Positions 23,462-28,819 of a stretch of DNA of 28,819 nucleotides are shown here, piece after piece (within the stretch, counting starts at the first letter, position 1; every line of letters starts with the position of its first letter). The position numbers and the translations under genes are program-made. This stretch comes from CBINFS01 sp966250015 (GTDB taxonomy: Bacteria > Bacteroidota > Rhodothermia > Rhodothermales > DASSAV01). Where the stretch lies: the NCBI GenBank assembly GCA_966250015.1, contig CBINFS010000043.1, forward strand, positions 1 to 28,819, written 5' to 3'. The notes under the pieces were generated by a model. The model saw nothing but the letters and a program-made list of their open reading frames with translations, was not told the origin of the DNA and searched no databases.

Positions 23462-26400
23462 CTGGAGAAGGTGTCGGTGTGGGGGTCCCGTAAAATCCAT
23501 GCTTCCGGGCAAGCTCGTCCAGCTTCTGAACTGCAAACGGATCGATTGTACCCGTTAGTTGCAAGTCAGCCGTTTCTTCGGGTTCGAGTCCCATCAACAT
23601 CACCTCCGCCGCACACGAGAAAGCGGTTCCTGGACTGATGTGAGAGGCCATCGAAAAGCCGGCTTCTCCCGGAACTCGAAGGGTGCCGGCAAACGGAATG
23701 ACGTGAACGTTCTTCATGGCCTTTACCGATGAAGAAACCACTTCCGGTTGAGATAGATCAGCAATAACCACCGGTTCAAAAGGGGATAGATGGTGGGGAT
23801 AAAGCAGGAGCTCGTTCGTACCCGTTGCCACCAAAACGACGTTACAGTCTCGAAGCGAATCGAGGTCGCACGAAACCGACAGCAAAGGCATACTGGCTGG
23901 AGCGGCAGCCGGATTTTTCTGGATCCATTCATGGAGTAACTGCTCTTTCAGGGCGTTCAATCGATCACAACCACGGCCGATCAGCAGTATACTTCGCCAG
24001 AACGGATCTCCGAAGACGAGTCGATGAGCCAGCGCGGTTCCAATATTCCCGCTTGCTCCAACGACGGCTACACGCGTATCAGGACTTTGTGGATCAATTT
24101 GATATCGTTTGCAAACACGGACGAGGCGCCGTACGCCCACCGCAACAGTCAAGGTGTTTCCAGTCGAAAGCTTTAAGCCGTCCGGAGGCATCAACCTCGT
24201 GCCGTTCGCTGAAATGATGCTCGTGTAAGCGCCGAGACTGGCGGCCTTACATCCGAGCGCCGCACTCCATTCGAGGGCCTCCTGAAGCCGTCCAACTACG
24301 AATTTCGTTTTTTTGGTACGATGTAACTCTTCCAGTATGGCCGAATCGACAGGAAACAGGACAGAAGCGAACCAGATTCTTCCGGAGAACAGGTTTCGTG
24401 CGAAAGCGATTGTGGGTTTCATCTCCATCAGCCGCACAAACCGATGAAACAGTGCCCGTCTTGCTCCGGCCGGCATATGCTTTAGCGAATGATCGACGAA
24501 AACCATTTCCCGTTCCGGTGCGACAAAATGGTTCAGAAAAGCAACACGATAGGCTCCCGGAGCAGGTGGCTCGATTCTGGCTGAAAAGGGTGGTACACGC
24601 TCCTCTTCACAATTTGTATCGCCGAGGGCGAGGTCGTCATCGACGAGAAAGGAGAACAGGGTATAACCATCCCGGTTGCGCAGGGCGGCACAAAGTGTTT
24701 CCAGGGCGGTACTCAGGCGATCGATCGCATCAAGATCGATAAATACGCTGGGTTCGATACGTAAGGTGTTCGGTGCGGAGAGGGTAGGCAGCACCCGGAT
24801 GCCATGCCTGTTGAGGAGGTAAGAAGCACAGAGCAGGCCCAGGTACTCCCGTTCCGTGAGCATCCGGAAGACAAGCGTGTCATCAAACCGCTTCGTGTCA
24901 AGTTCTATCCCCAGCATCAACCCCTCGCCGCGAATGACAGAGATTACGTCGGGGTATTTTTGCCGGATTGCCTCCAGTTTCGTGCGGAGTATCCCTCCAC
25001 GTTCACGGGCGCGTACAGGTATGCGCTCCTGCTCGATCACTTCCAGGACCCGGCTTGCTACAGCGCACGAGAAAGCGTCGCCACTGAACGTGCTGGAATA
25101 GTGTTTGTCGAAATCGTTGACGTACCGTTCGCGCTCGACGAGCAACGCGGAGATTTTGGCAATTCCCCCTCCAAGCGCCTTACCAAACAGGTAGTAGTTG
25201 CCACGGACACCTTCTGAGGCCAGGAATGAACCGCTGCGTCCGAGTCCACACTGCACTTCGTCGATAATGAGCGGAAAGGGATAGGCACTCAGTTTGCGAA
25301 GCAACGAACGATCGACGACGTGAACACCTCCCTCGCCGCGGATGGGCTCGACAATGGCTGCGACGATTCGTGAAAGAGAAAACGTGCCTTCCATCACTTC
25401 TCCGGCCTCCAGCCGGAGAGCAGGCAGCCGGATTTCAGAAGTGCGAACCAGGTCGTCAAGATCCACATTCCCGTCGGGAGGAAGAAATATCGTCTCGAGT
25501 CGCATCAGCGGTTCAAACACCGACCGGCTGCTGCATCGTCCCAGCACGGATCTGGCGCCCAGGCTATGACCGTGAAAGCTCCCTTCGATGGCCAAAACGC
25601 GTGGTGAAAATGCGCTTATCGTCTCGCGAATCTGTGATTCGATCTCCCGAACGTGTTTGGGGTAGCGATCACCAAAGGTTTGCTTCTGGTCGCGGATAAA
25701 CTTCCGAACTTTGTTTTCCCGCTCGAGAAAAGCGTGGCTCAGTGCCATCTCGACGGCTTCCGATCCTGTTGATCCGAGCCGTACCACGTAGGACTTTCCC
25801 GTGACGTTTCCTACAGCAAAGCTGAGCGCCCGGGCAAACGCCCCTTCGTGAGGGCGACCGCTTCCCTGGTCGGAGATGCAGATCGCATTTTGGCGTAAGA
25901 AGTGCCGTGAAGCTGAGACGACTTCAGGATGATTGTGCCCTATCAGGTTGGTGCCAAACCCGCCGACGAAGTCGATAACCTCGTGATCCTCGCCGTTCTC
26001 TCGATAGATGAGCCGATCGCCTGACGCGCTGGTAAAGTGTTTGTCGAGTCGGGCGACGTTGAGCAATTCGCCGCGATGCGGATGGGTGAACCGGATGGTG
26101 CGGGGACGCGACAGTTGCTCACGGTCGATTTGCACGAAACCAGACTCGTTTACGAATGGGCCGGTGAGCCTGCGCAGCAAATCACGACACCGTGAGGCGA
26201 CGGCCGCGCACGACACATTCCCTTTGGCGGTTCGAGGTGGCGGACCGGGGACGCAGGCAAAGCGGGTGAGTGTGAGATGGCGAACTTCGAAATCATCCAC
26301 CTCCCCGAGCAGGCGTTCCGTGCGGGCTTCTATGAGCGACTTGACGTGATCCAGTAGAAGCGGATCCGAAAGGGGCTTGTCTCGTTCCCACCCTGGACTG

Positions 26401-27914
26401 TTCTGCTCGGAAACAAAAATGAGGGCAGCCAGACCGGGCTCTTCGCGTACAGGGAATATTTCCAGGTGAACGACCGGGAACCCCAGCCGATCGTACCTCT
26501 TTGCCACTAACGCGTGTGGTATTTTAACTCCGTACCAGTCCTTCGTAAAGTCGGTCGTTTCTCGTCCTGCATACGATAGACCTAGCGGAGTTATTTCGAC
26601 GAGATCTCCCGTGCTGTACCAGCCAGTTCCTTCACGATCGATAGGTTTTGTGCAGCCTCTCTCATCCAGATAACCGCTGCAACCAAAGGGGCTTCGGATT
26701 TGCAACCTGAATAGTGGGTGGTCCGTGTCGGAATACGGCTCCAGGCGAATGGCCACGCTTGGCAATGGATTACCCATACCACTTTCGAAGGGACCTTCGG
26801 CAAGCGTCGAAAGAACCTGCATCGTTTCGGTAGTGCCGAAGGCATTTTCGAGTTTGAGTCCCAGTGCAGCTTCCAGTTTCTGTGACATCTCATGGTCGAA
26901 TGGGGCGCCACTCGAAACACCACAGCGTAAGTCACGGAAACAGGACTCCTTCACGTCAGGAAAGACGCGAGCCAGCTCGAGTAAAGTCCTGAAAACGGCG
27001 GGGCCTCCGGTAACGTGTTGCGGCCGCATTCGCAGGAGTAGCGTGCGCACTCGTTCGGGGTGTTCGAGGAACCATTCCGGCGGAATCAGGCAGAGGCTCT
27101 GGCGCGTCCACAGCGCATTCCAGAGTGCACGCAGCCCAATTGAATGTGCCAGAAGGAGGCAAAGAGTTCGCCCTCCCAGGCGATCCGGCTGAAACATGCC
27201 TGCCAGCTCCCACGCAACACAGGATAATAAGAAGGCCTTTTGGCGGTAAACCACGAGTTTGCTCCGGCCGCTCGAACCAGACGTCGTTAGGACCAGACAC
27301 TCGGATTCTGGGTCCGCGGCGTCAAGCAAATCAAGCGCATTGGCGTCGCCGGATGAGGCGGGTGCGTACTTCCCTTGCAGTAGTTCTGGAACCTTGAGAT
27401 CGTCCCAAAGACAGTAAGAAGGAATGTTCAAGCCCGAGATCATGGACCCCAGGCGGTCTGCCAATGCCAGATCCGATTCATTGTCAATCGAGTCTCGCAG
27501 CTCTCGTAGGCTCCAGAGTACGGCACGGGTGTTCGATATGCGTAACCAGTCCTGAAAAGAATCAGGCTCAAGGTACATCGGGAATAAAACACGGTATCCT
27601 CCAGCCGTAAGCGCCACATACGCGGCTGCAATTACAGTTTCACTCGTTCTCGGAAGGCGCAAGAGGCATATGGTATCCCCTCTCTGGAGCCCACGAGTCT
27701 TCACCTGCTCCAGAAGGTAGAGCGCCGTATGACGGAGCGCGCGGAGTGATACGTCGAATGTGCGGTTGCCCACCGTACCCATGAAGATCGGCTGCGAATC
27801 ATCCTCCGATTCTGTCGGCCGGAAGATCAGTTCAGCGAGATTAGACGCACGAGATGATTCCGCTGGAAGATATCCTCCCCTAATACACTCGACTTCCTCC
27901 GCCTCCATTGCCAT
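23436..27914 (-). CDS. Trifunctional fusion: acyl-adenylate ligase, class III aminotransferase, AAR-type acyl reductase
   Basis: A 1492-residue cytosolic protein with three complete enzyme domains. (1) The AMP-forming acyl ligase, ~20-575, has the P-loop TTSGSSGRSK (210-219), NAFGTTE (357-363) and YSTGD (433-437). The A10 region reads RTAKGNVS, where Asn566 sits at the usual lysine. (2) The class III PLP aminotransferase, ~600-1075, has GSTGSEAVEMAL (714-725), FHGH (780-783), Asp885 in IIDEVQCGLGRSG, and PLP lysine Lys912 in GKALGGG. (3) A reductase, ~1121-1478, is collinear with cyanobacterial acyl-ACP reductase. It has LGAYTSII (1227-1234), STGNT (1250-1254), NAD(P) loop VVGASGNIG (1284-1292), and Cys1434 in AFSCAAEVML matching the AAR catalytic cysteine. 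No carrier-protein motif is visible. The predicted sequence is acid to acyl-AMP or thioester, to aldehyde, to primary amine. It ends in a TPTPTPSP tail. Activities are inferred. Confidence 0.88.
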   Translation of the reverse strand: MAMEAEEVECIRGGYLPAESSRASNLAELIFRPTESEDDSQPIFMGTVGNRTFDVSLRALRHTALYLLEQVKTRGLQRGDTICLLRLPRTSETVIAAAYVALTAGGYRVLFPMYLEPDSFQDWLRISNTRAVLWSLRELRDSIDNESDLALADRLGSMISGLNIPSYCLWDDLKVPELLQGKYAPASSGDANALDLLDAADPESECLVLTTSGSSGRSKLVVYRQKAFLLSCVAWELAGMFQPDRLGGRTLCLLLAHSIGLRALWNALWTRQSLCLIPPEWFLEHPERVRTLLLRMRPQHVTGGPAVFRTLLELARVFPDVKESCFRDLRCGVSSGAPFDHEMSQKLEAALGLKLENAFGTTETMQVLSTLAEGPFESGMGNPLPSVAIRLEPYSDTDHPLFRLQIRSPFGCSGYLDERGCTKPIDREGTGWYSTGDLVEITPLGLSYAGRETTDFTKDWYGVKIPHALVAKRYDRLGFPVVHLEIFPVREEPGLAALIFVSEQNSPGWERDKPLSDPLLLDHVKSLIEARTERLLGEVDDFEVRHLTLTRFACVPGPPPRTAKGNVSCAAVASRCRDLLRRLTGPFVNESGFVQIDREQLSRPRTIRFTHPHRGELLNVARLDKHFTSASGDRLIYRENGEDHEVIDFVGGFGTNLIGHNHPEVVSASRHFLRQNAICISDQGSGRPHEGAFARALSFAVGNVTGKSYVVRLGSTGSEAVEMALSHAFLERENKVRKFIRDQKQTFGDRYPKHVREIESQIRETISAFSPRVLAIEGSFHGHSLGARSVLGRCSSRSVFEPLMRLETIFLPPDGNVDLDDLVRTSEIRLPALRLEAGEVMEGTFSLSRIVAAIVEPIRGEGGVHVVDRSLLRKLSAYPFPLIIDEVQCGLGRSGSFLASEGVRGNYYLFGKALGGGIAKISALLVERERYVNDFDKHYSSTFSGDAFSCAVASRVLEVIEQERIPVRARERGGILRTKLEAIRQKYPDVISVIRGEGLMLGIELDTKRFDDTLVFRMLTEREYLGLLCASYLLNRHGIRVLPTLSAPNTLRIEPSVFIDLDAIDRLSTALETLCAALRNRDGYTLFSFLVDDDLALGDTNCEEERVPPFSARIEPPAPGAYRVAFLNHFVAPEREMVFVDHSLKHMPAGARRALFHRFVRLMEMKPTIAFARNLFSGRIWFASVLFPVDSAILEELHRTKKTKFVVGRLQEALEWSAALGCKAASLGAYTSIISANGTRLMPPDGLKLSTGNTLTVAVGVRRLVRVCKRYQIDPQSPDTRVAVVGASGNIGTALAHRLVFGDPFWRSILLIGRGCDRLNALKEQLLHEWIQKNPAAAPASMPLLSVSCDLDSLRDCNVVLVATGTNELLLYPHHLSPFEPVVIADLSQPEVVSSSVKAMKNVHVIPFAGTLRVPGEAGFSMASHISPGTAFSCAAEVMLMGLEPEETADLQLTGTIDPFAVQKLDELARKHGFYGTPTPTPSPDAPTKVPL

Positions 27915-27977
27915 GAGAAGCGCCTCTGTAGTCGGTTTGATGTGTATCCCGCCAAATATTCAATGCTACTATTAGGA

Positions 27978-28006
27978 ATTGTAGGTACTAAATGTGCTGA
28001 GGACAA
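27978..28006 (-). promoter_or_regulatory. Sigma70-like promoter of the three-gene operon
   Basis: Read on the minus strand, TTGTCC (28006-28001) and TACAAT (27983-27978) are separated by exactly 17 bases. The -10 ends 63 bases before the fusion-gene ATG. It is the best promoter match in the window and the only one seen for this operon. Confidence 0.5.
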
Positions 28007-28506
28007 GTACTTCCCCACACAAAACTGCAACTAAAATGAGGGTCCGACTCGCGCAATTTCAAGCACTTACGATTCTGAAAACCGGCGCTGCAGGGGTCTT
28101 ATTTGGCGTTCTGCAATGATTCTTCTGTCTATTCCCACAGATATGTCAGAAAAAAGTACTGCTGCTTTATACTCGCGTTTTATAAAGCCTGGACAGTAAA
28201 ACTGTCATCATTGGCACGGGTCATAGCTAAACCAGCGGTTCACTTCCGGTTGGAGTAAAGGCTGGACTTCAAAGTGGGGGAAAGGTCATCGCGAAATGGA
28301 TGGGCACATGCATCTCAAGCAGTTTGATGCACAATGTGGGCGAACCGTTCTCGGGCCTCCGTTATTTGTGGAATCCGGCCGGTATTGAGAGAAAAGCGAA
28401 GCCGTTGGTTCGGATACTCCCTTACTGTTAAACTTACTTGAACGGAGGCTGTCGAGCCCACGTGCGACCAGAAATAATCGCCCCTTTTCGCGGAAAAACG
28501 AATAAA
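28007..28506. other. Non-coding region right of the operon promoter
   Basis: 500 bases with no convincing gene on either strand. A 27-codon frame (28036-28119, MRVRLAQFQALTILK...) lacks a ribosome site. A small perfect hairpin GACAGT-AAA-ACTGTC lies at 28192-28206, and an imperfect inverted repeat CACATGCATC/GATGCACAATGTG at 28305-28338. Neither has a recognisable function. The region may be degraded sequence. Confidence 0.4.
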
Positions 28507-28541
28507 ACAAAAAACGCCAGCCCCATTTCTGAAGCTGGCGT
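28507..28541 (-). terminator. Intrinsic terminator on the minus strand
   Basis: The stem ACGCCAGC (28514-28521) pairs with GCTGGCGT (28534-28541), with a 12-base loop. On the minus strand it is followed by TTTTTTTG (A-run 28507-28514 on the plus strand). It lies 6 bases behind the tRNA-like fragment and could be that tRNA's own terminator. Confidence 0.8.
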
Positions 28542-28547
28542 CCTGTC

Positions 28548-28565
28548 TGGCTCCCCGGGTAGGAT
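28548..28565 (-). other. tRNA 3'-end-like fragment (possible att site or tRNA remnant)
   Basis: On the minus strand, ATCCTACCCGGGGAGCCA reads like the 3' half of a T-arm, an acceptor strand, a discriminator base and CCA. A GGTT just upstream (GGTTTACATCC against the usual GGTTCGAATCC) extends the likeness. The matching 5' T-stem and the rest of a cloverleaf cannot be built from the sequence to the right, so it is not an intact tRNA. It most resembles bacterial tRNA-Asn ends, from memory. Displaced tRNA 3' ends are typical borders of integrated elements. Confidence 0.4.
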
Positions 28566-28665
28566 GTAAACCGCTAGCTCCTGTAGCCGAAAACAGCCTG
28601 TTTTGTACCGTTTTCGACGATCCTGCTGCCGCGCATGACCTCATCTGACCGGACGTGATCGCAGA

Positions 28666-28696
28666 TTTGTAGAACATTTGTAGAACGGTTCTACAA
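28666..28696. repeat. Iterated TTGTAGAAC repeat with palindrome
   Basis: TTTGTAGAAC occurs twice in direct orientation (28666-28675 and 28677-28686), 11 bases apart. The second copy forms a perfect palindrome with an inverted copy (TTGTAGAAC-G-GTTCTACAA, 28678-28696). An outer CGTGAT/ATCACG pair (28654-28659, 28698-28703) frames the set. This looks like a binding site for a dimeric regulator or recombinase; no such gene is inside the window. Confidence 0.6.
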
Positions 28697-28739
28697 CATC
28701 ACGCCTAATGGTGGTAAATAGCCTCAGATAGCCAAGGGG

Positions 28740-28758
28740 CACGAAGTGGCACTTCGTG
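28740..28758. repeat. Second 9-1-9 palindrome
   Basis: CACGAAGTG-G-CACTTCGTG is a perfect palindrome with the same 9-base arms and single G centre as the TTGTAGAAC palindrome 62 bases to the left. Partial copies (CACTTCG) recur at about 28771-28777. Function is unknown. Confidence 0.5.
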
Positions 28759-28819
28759 TACTTAGAAGCTTCACTTCGATAGTATTCTCCAGGAACATCC
28801 GACGCATGACGAAGCTCGT

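Noticed and set aside
23436..27914. Reading the 1492-residue protein as a NRPS/PKS module with a terminal thioester reductase
   Set aside because: No condensation, ketosynthase or carrier domain is present. The C-terminal domain matches AAR (TSII, STGNT, VVGASGNIG and the late cysteine) rather than the short-chain-type thioester reductase.
28036..28119. A 27-residue plus-strand peptide (MRVRLAQFQALTILK...) with a hydrophobic end
   Set aside because: Without a Shine-Dalgarno sequence, promoter or conservation data it cannot be told from chance.
28548..28625. A complete tRNA gene (tRNA-Asn-like) on the minus strand
   Set aside because: Only the last ~18-25 bases fit. The T-stem 5' strand does not pair with CCTAC, and no acceptor 5' strand or D-arm is found at the right distance.
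28315..28677. A 120-codon minus-strand frame at the right edge
   Set aside because: It runs through the intrinsic terminator and the tRNA-like fragment and has no ribosome site or family likeness.

Overview
The window looks like about 28.8 kb of chromosome from a marine or halophilic member of the Rhodothermota/Bacteroidota side of the tree. Two secreted proteins end in the type IX secretion (Por) sorting domain with the NYPNPFNP signature. There is a beta-barrel/PKD/OmpA outer-membrane protein and a Bacteroidota-type second EF-G. Sampled lines are about 53-58 % G+C, and several genes lack a clear Shine-Dalgarno sequence. The taxon is an inference from protein style; no rRNA or intact tRNA is present.

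Left part (1-9000), envelope and surface sugars. A 5'-truncated secreted discoidin-domain protein converges on an OmpA-like protein, with a strong hairpin terminator between them. Then comes the dTDP-sugar operon rfbA-rfbC-rfbB (no rfbD in the window), a second type IX-exported protein, and a convergent, unusually G+C-rich UDP-glucose 6-dehydrogenase gene.

Middle (9000-21200). Housekeeping genes accD and tsaB are on the minus strand. An EF-G paralogue with altered GTPase motifs follows, preceded by a leader that contains an intrinsic terminator. Next is a carbohydrate block: sodium/solute symporter, xylose isomerase, a Tat-exported Gfo/Idh/MocA oxidoreductase, a CBS-pair protein, a small cysteine-containing protein on the minus strand, and a Tat-exported GH10 xylanase-like enzyme. 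Hydrolase, importer and isomerase suggest growth on xylan or xylose; no xylulokinase is present.

Right part (21200-28000), the most unusual region. Three overlapping minus-strand genes read as one transcript from a good sigma70-like promoter. First is a 1492-residue fusion of an acyl-adenylating ligase, a class III PLP aminotransferase and a cyanobacterial-type acyl-ACP reductase (AAR). Second is a DUF3419/BtaA-like 3-amino-3-carboxypropyl transferase. Third is a double-GNAT acyltransferase. The simplest reading is acid to activated acyl to aldehyde to amine on one polypeptide, followed by SAM-dependent head-group addition and N- or O-acylation: a candidate undescribed amine-based lipid or lipid-like metabolite. 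The individual domain calls are strong; the pathway is inference.

Right edge (28000-28819). No convincing gene. It holds a minus-strand terminator directly behind an 18-base match to a tRNA 3' end, then iterated TTGTAGAAC repeats and a second 9-1-9 palindrome. This could be the scar or border of an integrated element lying to the right.
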